Of a stretch of DNA of 13,619 nt, positions 1-6,359 are shown piece by piece; within the stretch, counting starts at the first letter, position 1, and the number at the start of each line of letters is the position of its first letter. Below the pieces are notes generated by a model, which ran no database searches, had not been told where the DNA came from, and was given only the letters and a program-made list of their open reading frames with translations. Both the position numbers and the translations under genes were made by a program. Source of the stretch: Lachnospiraceae bacterium (lineage in GTDB: Bacteria > Bacillota > Clostridia > Lachnospirales > Lachnospiraceae); assembly GCA_014804185.1 (NCBI GenBank), contig JAAVAG010000219.1, positions 1-13,619 on the forward strand. The letters run 5' to 3'.

Positions 1-297
1 CACCTCATAGCCCTCCTGCATATAGTCCGCGATGCCGGTGGTGAATATAATGGTGACAGGATCGCCCTTTTCCCGGAGATTTCTGGCCAGGCTGACGCCG
101 TTTGTCCCGCTCATCATAATGTCCAGAAAGACCACGTCGCAGCTTTGACCGTCACTCCATGCAAAATAGAACGCCTCGCCGTTTGTATATGTCCTGATAT
201 CCGCGTCGATGCGCTCATTGGCGGCCCATTCTCTGATATATTTTGACAGGATATCCCTGTGCATCTGTTCGTCGTCCACGATGGCGATGTGCAGCAT
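1..297 (-). CDS. LytTR/AgrA-type response regulator, N-terminal part (runs off left edge)
   Basis: This is the receiver domain of a response regulator, read from the complementary strand and cut by the window edge after 99 codons. It starts MLHIAIVDDEQMHRDIL, with the acidic pair D8/D9, the phospho-acceptor D59 in VVFLDIMM and the switch threonine T86 in IIFTT. The truncated end (YMQEGYEV) matches the point where AgrA/LytR-family receivers continue toward the conserved lysine and a LytTR DNA-binding domain, so LytTR rather than OmpR type is inferred; the output domain is outside the window. The start is set by a GGAGGGG ribosome binding site about 5 bases upstream of the ATG at 297 and by a good promoter further up. 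A cognate histidine kinase would be expected further left. Regulators of this family usually control peptide-signalled, bacteriocin or cell-envelope genes; the target here is unknown. Confidence 0.85.
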   Translation of the reverse strand, partial: MLHIAIVDDEQMHRDILSKYIREWAANERIDADIRTYTNGEAFYFAWSDGQSCDVVFLDIMMSGTNGVSLARNLREKGDPVTIIFTTGIADYMQEGYEV

Positions 298-338
298 AAA
301 AGCCCCTCCGTTTTCGGTCTGCAGGTTAAGAATTGCTC

Positions 339-354
339 ACAGGCCGGAGCCTGT
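339..354. promoter_or_regulatory. Perfect palindrome in the leader of the response regulator
   Basis: ACAGGC, then CGGA, then GCCTGT: a perfect 6-bp inverted repeat with a 4-base centre. It lies between the promoter and the ribosome binding site of the leftward response regulator. It could be an operator or an RNA hairpin. There is no T-tract on either side, so a terminator is unlikely. Confidence 0.4.
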
Positions 355-369
355 AAGCGGTTATCGAAT

Positions 370-398
370 ATTGTAATGAATCGGGGGACGATAGTCAA
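370..398 (-). promoter_or_regulatory. Sigma-A type promoter for the leftward response regulator
   Basis: On the minus strand a TTGACT -35 element (plus-strand 393-398) is separated by exactly 17 bases from a TACAAT -10 element (plus-strand 370-375). Both are one mismatch from consensus. Transcription would start near position 363, leaving a leader of about 65 bases that contains the palindrome at 339-354. Confidence 0.7.
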
Positions 399-474
399 GG
401 GAGAGGATGAAGAGCAGAAGGCAGGGAGACGGCGGAAGTGCGGATTTAAATTTGTGGAAATGCAGGGAAAAAAG

Positions 475-483
475 TGATATAGT
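475..483 (+). promoter_or_regulatory. Candidate extended -10 promoter for the acyltransferase pair
   Basis: TGATATAGT fits the extended -10 pattern TGnTATAAT with one mismatch and sits about 40 bases upstream of the acyltransferase start. No good -35 is visible at 17 bases (TGGAAA at 455-460), which is common for extended -10 promoters. With the minus-strand promoter at 370-398, this makes 298-522 a divergent promoter region. Confidence 0.4.
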
Positions 484-522
484 ATTGAGAAAAGAAAGTC
501 TTGACGATGCGAGGTTATGGCA

Positions 523-1986
523 ATGCTGTTTAATTCCTATATATTTATTCTGTTTTTCTTGCCTGTCACGCTGTTTTTGTACTTTTCTCTCAATCGTTTA
601 CGGCAGGAAAAGCTGGCAAAGATAGTGCTGATCATGATGTCCTGCTGGTTTTATGCGTACTTTCATATAGGTTATCTGGCGATTATCCTGCTCAGCGTCT
701 TCTGTAATTATGGAATAGCGCGGATTCTGCTGTCACAAAGTGAGGGGAGTATCTGGAAAAGAAAGCTGCTTTGTGCGGGGATTTTTGCAAATGTGGCGGT
801 AATCTTCTATTATAAATATTTTGACTTTTTATTGGAAAATGTAAACTATTTCTTTCGGGTTTCCTATCCTGTCCGGAATATTATTATGCCGCTGGGGATC
901 AGTTTTTTTACCTTACAGCAGATCTCGTATCTGGTGGATTCCTATCGCGGAGAAACAAAGGGCTATGGCCTGACGGATTACTGTCTGTTTGTGACATTTT
1001 TTCCGCAGCTTGTGGCGGGGCCTATCGTGACGCATGATGAGATGATGCCGCAGTTTCAGGATCGGGAGAGAAAACGGTTCAGTCAGGAATGTTTTGCGCG
1101 GGGACTATACTGGTTTGCGGTGGGACTGTTCAAAAAGGTACTGCTGGCGGATACGCTTGGCGCGGCGGCAGACTGGGGGTTTCTTCATCCGGATACATTG
1201 TCGGCTGCAGGCTCATTTGTGTTGTCGCTGCTTTTTGTGTTTCAGCTGTATTTTGATTTCAGCGGATATTGTGATATGGCATGCGGTATTGCGAGCATGT
1301 TCCATCTGGATCTGCCAATCAATTTTAACTCTCCCTACAAGGCACATTCCATTATTGATTTCTGGAAAAGATGGCATATGTCCCTTACCAGGTTCCTGCG
1401 GAAATATGTTTATTTTCCTCTGGGAGGGAGCAGGAGGGGAACCGCCAGGACATATGTAAATATCATGATCGTCTTTCTGGTAAGCGGTATCTGGCATGGA
1501 GCAAACTGGACTTACATTTTGTGGGGATGCATGCATGGAGCGGCGCAGGTACTGAATCGAATCTTTGCAAAACTGTGGGATAAAGTGCCAAAAGGGATTC
1601 AGTGGCTGGCGACATTTCTCTTTGTCGATATTGCTTTTATGCTTTTTCGGTCAGACACACTCGGGGATTTTGCGGTGCTGTGCAGCAATATCTTTACCGG
1701 GAAAAGCGGCGGAATTTCAGGGGAAATGATACAGTGCTTTGATGTGATAGAGTTCACATATCTGGAAGATCACATAGGTGTATTGGGACAGATTATGTCA
1801 AGGCTTCCGGGGATACACATGTGGCTCGTTCTTGGGATATGTTTTCTGGTGGCCTTAGTGGGGAAGAACTGCTATGAGAGGGAGTTTAGGCCGACTGCGG
1901 CAAAGGCGCTGGGAAGCGTGGTGATGCTGGTGTGGTCTGTGATCTCTTTATCGGGCCTCTCGACTTTCCTGTATTTTAATTTTTAA
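523..1986 (+). CDS. MBOAT family O-acyltransferase (AlgI/DltB type)
   Basis: A polytopic membrane O-acyltransferase of the MBOAT superfamily, which passes acyl groups (often acetyl) across the membrane to a surface polymer. It has 487 residues, normal for the AlgI branch, with about ten to twelve hydrophobic segments. The family core is clear: DFWKRWHMSLTRFLRKY followed by YFPLGG at about residues 279-302, then SGIWHGANWTYILWG with the expected catalytic histidine at H325. I chose the ATG at 523 over the one at 517 because GAGG at 511-514 lies 8 bases from 523 but only 2 from 517, and because family members commonly begin MLFNSY. The next gene encodes an SGNH-like partner, the usual arrangement for AlgI-AlgX/J or DltB-DltD. 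No polymer synthesis genes or acyl-donor genes are nearby, so the substrate is unknown. Base composition is visibly AT-richer than in metY or the gal genes. Confidence 0.93.
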   Translation: MLFNSYIFILFFLPVTLFLYFSLNRLRQEKLAKIVLIMMSCWFYAYFHIGYLAIILLSVFCNYGIARILLSQSEGSIWKRKLLCAGIFANVAVIFYYKYFDFLLENVNYFFRVSYPVRNIIMPLGISFFTLQQISYLVDSYRGETKGYGLTDYCLFVTFFPQLVAGPIVTHDEMMPQFQDRERKRFSQECFARGLYWFAVGLFKKVLLADTLGAAADWGFLHPDTLSAAGSFVLSLLFVFQLYFDFSGYCDMACGIASMFHLDLPINFNSPYKAHSIIDFWKRWHMSLTRFLRKYVYFPLGGSRRGTARTYVNIMIVFLVSGIWHGANWTYILWGCMHGAAQVLNRIFAKLWDKVPKGIQWLATFLFVDIAFMLFRSDTLGDFAVLCSNIFTGKSGGISGEMIQCFDVIEFTYLEDHIGVLGQIMSRLPGIHMWLVLGICFLVALVGKNCYEREFRPTAAKALGSVVMLVWSVISLSGLSTFLYFNF

Positions 1987-2049
1987 GGCCGTCAGCTGAT
2001 TTTTGAAGAAAGACAATGTTTGACAGTTTAGACAGGAGAAAGTGAAAAG

Positions 2050-3102
2050 ATGGAAGCATCTAAGTGGAATAAAGTGGTTTTGGGATGTACCGCCGGGATA
2101 TTGGCGGCGATTGCTGCGGCCGTCGCCATAATAGATCCTTTTCTGCATTATCATCCGCCGTTGGAGGGGATGCAGTATCCGCTTCTGGATGAACGGTATC
2201 TGAATGATGGGATTGCAAGGCATTATTCTTATAATGCGATTATTACCGGCACCAGTATGACACAGAATTTTAAACCGTCGGAGTTCGATGCCCTTTGGGG
2301 GGCCGAGGCGGTTAAAATTTCATTTTCCGGTGCAAGTTACAAGGAAGTAAACGATAATATCCTCCGTGCCATGGAATACAATGGTCATGTGCAATATGTC
2401 CTGCGAAGTCTGGATGGAAACAAACTGATCTGTCCGGCTGACTATGATGAATATGAGGGGTATCCGGATTATTTTTATGATAATAATCCCTTTAATGATG
2501 TATATTATCTGTTGAACAAAGAAGTCATTCCCAAGACTCTGGCTGTGGTAAATTACACGAGAGCGGGTAATGTGACACCCGACAGGGATGCATATGGGAA
2601 CTGGAGCAGGTATAAAAGATTCGGAAAAGAGCAGGTTCTGCAGACATGTCCGGTTCTGGAAGGCTATGAGGAGGAGTATCACCTGTCGCAGGAAGATTAT
2701 GCGAATATCAGGGAGAATGTGCGGAAAAATGTATTGCAGACTGCGCTGGAGCACCCGGAAACTACATTTTATCTGTTTTTTCCCCCCTACAGTATCTGCT
2801 ACTGGGATGCGCTGGTGCAGACCAGGCAGTTAAACGCACAGCTTGAGGCGGAAAGAATGGCGGTGCAGATGCTTGTGGAAGTGCCGAATATCCATATATA
2901 TGCATTTGCGGATGATATGGAACTGGTATCCAATCTGGACAATTACACGGATTCTCTTCACTATGGGGAATGGATCAATTCTGATATTCTGGCCCGGATC
3001 CATGAGGGGAAGAATGAACTGAATGAGAAGAATTATGAGGCCTACTTTGATAATATCAGCAGATTGTATTCTGAATATGATTACTCCTGGCTTCATGATT
3101 GA
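2050..3102 (+). CDS. Membrane-anchored SGNH-hydrolase-like partner of the MBOAT acyltransferase
   Basis: A 350-residue protein with one N-terminal membrane segment (about residues 8-29) and a large domain predicted outside the cell. The SGNH pattern is visible: AIITGTSMTQN with the nucleophile candidate S69, FSGASYKE with the oxyanion glycine candidate G94, and TDSLHYG near the C-terminus, giving the D301-x-x-H304 pair. This is the layout of the AlgX/AlgJ/DltD type of acyl-handling partner, so the inferred role is to take the acyl group moved by the MBOAT protein and place it on an extracellular polymer. The ribosome binding site AGGAGA (2034-2039) is 10 bases from the ATG. It follows the MBOAT gene by 63 bases with no terminator, so the two are probably co-transcribed. 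A separate esterase role cannot be excluded. Confidence 0.75.
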   Translation: MEASKWNKVVLGCTAGILAAIAAAVAIIDPFLHYHPPLEGMQYPLLDERYLNDGIARHYSYNAIITGTSMTQNFKPSEFDALWGAEAVKISFSGASYKEVNDNILRAMEYNGHVQYVLRSLDGNKLICPADYDEYEGYPDYFYDNNPFNDVYYLLNKEVIPKTLAVVNYTRAGNVTPDRDAYGNWSRYKRFGKEQVLQTCPVLEGYEEEYHLSQEDYANIRENVRKNVLQTALEHPETTFYLFFPPYSICYWDALVQTRQLNAQLEAERMAVQMLVEVPNIHIYAFADDMELVSNLDNYTDSLHYGEWINSDILARIHEGKNELNEKNYEAYFDNISRLYSEYDYSWLHD

Positions 3103-3126
3103 TAGCTGTGTGTTTAGAGACATAAA
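3099..3126 (+). promoter_or_regulatory. Possible weak promoter for the LysR-type regulator
   Basis: TTGATA (3099-3104) and CATAAA (3121-3126) are separated by 16 bases, ahead of the regulator's AGAGGAAA ribosome binding site. The match is moderate. There is no terminator after the SGNH gene, so read-through from the acyltransferase pair is also possible. Confidence 0.3.
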
Positions 3127-3153
3127 ACGGATCGGCAGAAAAGAGGAAACCGT

Positions 3154-4065
3154 ATGACATTGACACAGTTAAAATATGTGATTGCCATAGCCGATACAGG
3201 CTCCATGAATGAGGCGGCCAAGACGCTGTTTATCTCGCAGCCCAGCCTTTCCCTGGCAATCAGGGATCTGGAGACGGAAATCGGGGTGGAACTGTTCCGG
3301 CGCAGCAACCGGGGAGTGGTGCTCACCCAGGAGGGGACAGAGTTTCTGGGATATGCCAGACAGGTGGTGGAGCAGTACAGACTGATGGAGTCCAGGTATA
3401 TAGAAAAGGAAAATGTCAAAAAGAAATTCGGGGTCTCCATGCAGCATTATACCTTTGCGGTGAGCGCTTTTGTGGAACTGGTGAAACAGTTCGGCATGGA
3501 CGAGTACGAATTTGCGGCCCGGGAGACAAAGACGCATGAGATCATAGAGGACGTCAAAAACTTTAAGAGTGAGATCGGTATTCTGTACCTGAATGAGTTC
3601 AACGGCAAGGTTCTGACAAAGCTGTTTAAGGACAATGATCTGGAGTTTACGCCGCTCTTTCAGTGTGGTGTGTATGTGTATATGTGGAAAGGGCATCCGC
3701 TGGCGGGGCAGGAAGAGATTTCCATTGATCAGCTGCAGGAGTATCCCTGTCTGTCCTTTGAGCAGGGAACCTACAATTCCTTTTATTTTGCGGAGGAGGT
3801 GCTCAGCGCATACGGGTATAAACGGCTGATCCGTGTGAATGACAGGGCGACGATTCTGAATCTGATGGTGGGGCTGAACGGCTACACCCTGTGTTCCGGC
3901 ATTATCTGCGAGAGTCTGAACGGCTCGGACTACTGCGCCGTAAAACTGAAATCGGAGGAGATGATGACCATTGGATATCTGAAACGAAAAGGCGCCGCGG
4001 TCAGCGCGCTGGGGCAGAAATATCTGGAGGAGATTGCCAAATACAGAGATAAAAACGGCATTTAG
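3154..4065 (+). CDS. LysR-type transcriptional regulator, probably of metY
   Basis: A 303-residue LysR-type regulator. The N-terminal winged helix-turn-helix is plain (about residues 1-60: MTLTQLKYVIAIADTGSMNE, then AAKTLFISQPSLSLAIRDLE and GVELFRRSNRGVVLTQEG). A linker helix follows and then a co-inducer-binding region of about 210 residues, the usual family length. The start is supported by AGAGGAAA just upstream of the ATG. LysR-type proteins are tetramers that bind near T-N11-A sites and respond to a small metabolite. This one lies 113 bases upstream of metY in the same direction, with a palindrome in the gap, so control of methionine or sulfur assimilation is inferred, perhaps with O-acetylhomoserine or O-acetylserine as effector. 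That effector is a guess from the neighbour, not from residues. Confidence 0.9.
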   Translation: MTLTQLKYVIAIADTGSMNEAAKTLFISQPSLSLAIRDLETEIGVELFRRSNRGVVLTQEGTEFLGYARQVVEQYRLMESRYIEKENVKKKFGVSMQHYTFAVSAFVELVKQFGMDEYEFAARETKTHEIIEDVKNFKSEIGILYLNEFNGKVLTKLFKDNDLEFTPLFQCGVYVYMWKGHPLAGQEEISIDQLQEYPCLSFEQGTYNSFYFAEEVLSAYGYKRLIRVNDRATILNLMVGLNGYTLCSGIICESLNGSDYCAVKLKSEEMMTIGYLKRKGAAVSALGQKYLEEIAKYRDKNGI

Positions 4066-4084
4066 ATATAGGGAAAGACTATAC

Positions 4085-4113
4085 TTGGGGTTAAAATATA
4101 TATAATAGACAAT
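4085..4113 (+). promoter_or_regulatory. Candidate metY promoter region
   Basis: A perfect TATAAT lies at 4101-4106 but without a good -35 (ACTATA at 17 bases spacing). An alternative is TTGGGG (4085-4090) with GACAAT (4108-4113), 17 bases apart. A poor -35 fits a promoter that needs an activator such as the LysR protein. The choice between the two is open. Confidence 0.4.
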
Positions 4114-4130
4114 ACCACAAAAGTGTGATA
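4113..4130. promoter_or_regulatory. Near-perfect palindrome upstream of metY, candidate LysR operator
   Basis: TACCACA, then AAAG, then TGTGATA: 7-bp arms with one mismatch around a 4-base centre. It lies just downstream of TATAAT and about 50 bases ahead of the metY start. The size suits a LysR-type half-operator. Its position over the likely start site would fit repression or autoregulatory looping as much as activation. Confidence 0.4.
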
Positions 4131-4178
4131 CGATAACTCTGCGAACGAGAAAGACTGAAAGAAAAGGAGAATAGAAAA

Positions 4179-5486
4179 ATGAGCAAAAAACCATATGCGG
4201 AGAGGAACCTGAAATTTGAAACGCTGCAGCTGCACGTAGGACAGGAGCAGCCGGATCCGGCGACGGATGCCAGGGCGGTGCCCATCTATCAGACATCCTC
4301 CTATGTGTTCCGCAACTGCGAGCACGCGGCGGCGAGATTTGACCTCAGCGATGCGGGAAATATATACGGCAGGCTGACCAATCCCACCGAGGACGTGTTC
4401 GAGCGCAGGATCGCGGCGCTGGAGGGCGGCGTGGCGGCGCTGGCGGTGGCGTCCGGAGCGGCGGCCATCACCTACACGTTCCAGAATCTGGCACAGGCCG
4501 GAGATCACATTGTGGCGGCCAAGAACATATACGGTGGGACTTATAACCTGTTGGCACATACGCTGCCGGAATACGGCATTGAGACGACATTTGTGGATCC
4601 TTTTAACTATGAGGAAGTAGAGGCTGCGATCCGGGAGAATACCAAAGCCCTGCATATCGAGACGCTGGGCAATCCCAACTCGGATATCGCGGATATCGAA
4701 AGGCTGGCGGCCATTGCGCATGGGCACGGGATCCCTCTGGTGGTGGATAATACTTTTGCCACCCCTTATCTGGTACGGCCCATCGAGTATGGAGCGGATA
4801 TCGTAGTGCATTCCGCCACCAAATTTATCGGCGGACACGGAACGACCCTGGGCGGCGTGATTATAGACGGCGGGAAGTTTGACTGGGCGGCCAGCGGCAA
4901 ATTCCCGGCGCTGACGGAGCCCAATCCCAGCTATCACGGCGTATGCTTTACAGAGGCGGCGGGCCCGGCGGCGTTTGTCACCAAGATCCGTGCCATTCTG
5001 CTGCGCGACACGGGAGCGACGCTTTCTCCGTTCCACGCGTTTTTCTTCCTGCAGGGGCTTGAGACGCTTTCGCTTCGGGTAGAGAGACATGTGCAGAACG
5101 CGCTGAAAGTGGTGGAGTACTTAAACGCCCATCCGCAGGTGGAGAAAGTGCATCATCCGTCGGTTTCCGGGGATCCGGAGCAGCAGAAACTGTACCGGAA
5201 ATATTTCCCCAACGGCGGCGGCTCCATTTTCACCTTTGAGATCAAAGGGGATGCGAAAAAGGCAATGGAGTTTATCGATAATCTGGAGTTGTTCTCCCTG
5301 CTGGCAAACGTAGCGGATGTAAAGTCCCTGGTCATCCATCCCGCCTCCACTACCCACGCCCAGTTAAATGAGGAAGAGCTGGCGGATCAGGGTATCCGGC
5401 CGAATACGATCCGCTTATCGATCGGCACGGAGAATATTGACGATATCCTGGAAGATCTGGAAGAAGCGTTCCGGGCAGTTGAATAG
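4179..5486 (+). CDS. metY: O-acetylhomoserine sulfhydrylase (O-acetylhomoserine aminocarboxypropyltransferase)
   Basis: A cytoplasmic PLP enzyme of the Cys/Met metabolism family. It makes homocysteine from O-acetylhomoserine and sulfide (or methionine from methanethiol) and releases acetate. The 435-residue length matches MetY rather than the shorter cystathionine gamma-synthases (about 380-400). Visible landmarks are the N-terminal FETLQLHVGQ, the YGRLTNPT phosphate-binding stretch from another subunit (about 63-70), the VVDNTFATP strand with cofactor-binding D190, and HSATKFIGGHGT with the PLP lysine K215. The C-terminal NTIRLSIGTENIDDILEDL is also typical. A strong AAGGAGA site precedes the ATG. 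The gene follows the LysR-type regulator and is visibly GC-rich. It appears monocistronic, since the next genes start behind their own promoter. Confidence 0.96.
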   Translation: MSKKPYAERNLKFETLQLHVGQEQPDPATDARAVPIYQTSSYVFRNCEHAAARFDLSDAGNIYGRLTNPTEDVFERRIAALEGGVAALAVASGAAAITYTFQNLAQAGDHIVAAKNIYGGTYNLLAHTLPEYGIETTFVDPFNYEEVEAAIRENTKALHIETLGNPNSDIADIERLAAIAHGHGIPLVVDNTFATPYLVRPIEYGADIVVHSATKFIGGHGTTLGGVIIDGGKFDWAASGKFPALTEPNPSYHGVCFTEAAGPAAFVTKIRAILLRDTGATLSPFHAFFFLQGLETLSLRVERHVQNALKVVEYLNAHPQVEKVHHPSVSGDPEQQKLYRKYFPNGGGSIFTFEIKGDAKKAMEFIDNLELFSLLANVADVKSLVIHPASTTHAQLNEEELADQGIRPNTIRLSIGTENIDDILEDLEEAFRAVE

Positions 5487-5516
5487 TTATGTCGCTTTGT
5501 CTGTGTGACATTCTGA

Positions 5517-5544
5517 GAGGCGGTGCCGTTTTGGACATCGCCTC
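5517..5544 (+). terminator. Possible weak terminator after metY
   Basis: GAGGCGGTG (5517-5525) pairs with CATCGCCTC (5536-5544) in a 9-bp stem with one G-T wobble and a 10-base loop. The following bases (GCTGTTGTT) are only partly T-rich, so termination may be weak or the hairpin may have another role. Confidence 0.4.
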
Positions 5545-5586
5545 GCTGTTGTTGCGCCGCCGTGGTATTCCGGCAGAGATTTAAGG

Positions 5587-5620
5587 TTTTTGTAAGATTT
5601 TTAATGAGGTTTTTGTAAGA
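5587..5620 (+). promoter_or_regulatory. Tandem 11-bp direct repeats, candidate OmpR/PhoB-type binding boxes
   Basis: TTTTTGTAAGA occurs at 5587-5597 and again at 5610-5620 (identical as 13-mers when the leading GG is included), with a degenerate copy TTTTTAATGAG at 5598-5608. The spacing of 11 and 12 bases places all copies on one helix face, as expected for OmpR/PhoB-family regulators. The last box ends 9 bases before the TATGAT -10, the position used by PhoB-type activators in place of a -35. Autoregulation by the response regulator just downstream is inferred. Confidence 0.65.
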
Positions 5621-5629
5621 AATCTAATC

Positions 5630-5635
5630 TATGAT
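5630..5635 (+). promoter_or_regulatory. -10 element of the two-component operon
   Basis: TATGAT is one mismatch from consensus and lies 9 bases after the last TTTTTGTAAGA box. No separate -35 is seen; the repeats occupy that place. A transcript from here would start near 5642, downstream of the in-frame ATG at 5631, which therefore cannot be the start codon. Confidence 0.55.
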
Positions 5636-5666
5636 GGGTATGATTGAAAAAAAGAGGACTATTGGG

Positions 5667-6359
5667 ATGAATGAGTGCATATTGGTGGTGGATGACGACA
5701 GGGAAATCGTAAAGGCGATCGCCATATTGCTGGAGGGAGAGGGATACAGAGTGCTCCGCGCATATGATGGTATGCAGGCGCTGGAACTGCTGGCGGCAAA
5801 TCCGGTCAGGCTGGTACTGATGGATGTGATGATGCCCAGGCTGGACGGACTGTCGGCGGTAATGAAGATTCGGGAAAAACAGAATATTCCGATTATTGTC
5901 CTCAGCGCCAAAAGCGAGGAGACCGACAAGGTTCTGGGACTTTCCATGGGGGCCGACGATTATGTCTCCAAGCCCTACAACCCACAGGAACTGGCGGCGC
6001 GGGTCAAAAGCCAGATCAGGAGATATACCAGCCTGGGTGATATCAATGCGGGCAGAGGCAGAATCATAAATGGTCGTCTGTGTTATCATACGGATGAGAA
6101 AATCCTGTATGCGGATGGCGAACAGATCAGGCTGACCGCTACGGAGACAAAGATCGTAGATCTGCTGATGCGGAATATTGGAAGGATTTTTCCGGCGGAG
6201 GAAATCTACCGGCGGGTGTGGGGAGAAGAAGGGGTTTCGCCTGAGAATACAGTGATGGTTCATATCAGGCGTATACGTGAAAAGGTCGAACTCAATTCCA
6301 GGGAACCGGAATATATAAAGGTGGTGTGGGGCATTGGATACAAAATGGAAAAAATGTAG
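5667..6359 (+). CDS. OmpR/VanR-family response regulator
   Basis: A 230-residue two-component response regulator. The receiver domain spans about 1-118, with acidic D10/D11, phospho-acceptor D53 in LVLMDVMMPRLDG, S80 in IVLSAK and K102 in YVSKPY. The C-terminal winged-helix domain (about 130-230) is of the OmpR type, with LTATETKIVDLLMRN and the ending IKVVWGIGYKMEKM. I place the start at the ATG at 5667, because AGAGGA (5653-5658) lies 8 bases upstream and the protein then opens with the canonical MNECILVVDDD. An in-frame ATG at 5631 overlaps the -10 element. The gene shares an operon with the histidine kinase that overlaps its end, and is probably autoregulated through the 11-bp repeats upstream. 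Confidence 0.95.
   Translation: MNECILVVDDDREIVKAIAILLEGEGYRVLRAYDGMQALELLAANPVRLVLMDVMMPRLDGLSAVMKIREKQNIPIIVLSAKSEETDKVLGLSMGADDYVSKPYNPQELAARVKSQIRRYTSLGDINAGRGRIINGRLCYHTDEKILYADGEQIRLTATETKIVDLLMRNIGRIFPAEEIYRRVWGEEGVSPENTVMVHIRRIREKVELNSREPEYIKVVWGIGYKMEKM

Noticed and set aside
4066..4178. S-box, T-box or other riboswitch leader ahead of metY
   Set aside because: The gap is only 113 bases, has no terminator hairpin with a T-tract, and I see no conserved riboswitch core. A protein operator fits better.
3169..4296. Long minus-strand frame opposite the LysR gene and the start of metY (375 codons)
   Set aside because: It spans two clear genes and their intergenic region, shows no domain and has no usable ribosome binding site.
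4062..5090. Minus-strand frame opposite metY (342 codons)
   Set aside because: The product is Arg-rich and low in recognisable motifs, typical of the reverse of a GC-rich gene. The plus-strand metY is beyond doubt.
5631..5666. Upstream in-frame ATG extending the response regulator by 12 residues
   Set aside because: The ATG overlaps the TATGAT -10 element and has no ribosome binding site, while the ATG at 5667 has AGAGGA at 8 bases and gives the canonical receiver N-terminus.
6318..6359. Possible frameshift joining the response regulator and the kinase
   Set aside because: The 26-base overlap is an ordinary translational-coupling arrangement. Both proteins are complete, with a normal regulator C-terminus and a usable TTG start.
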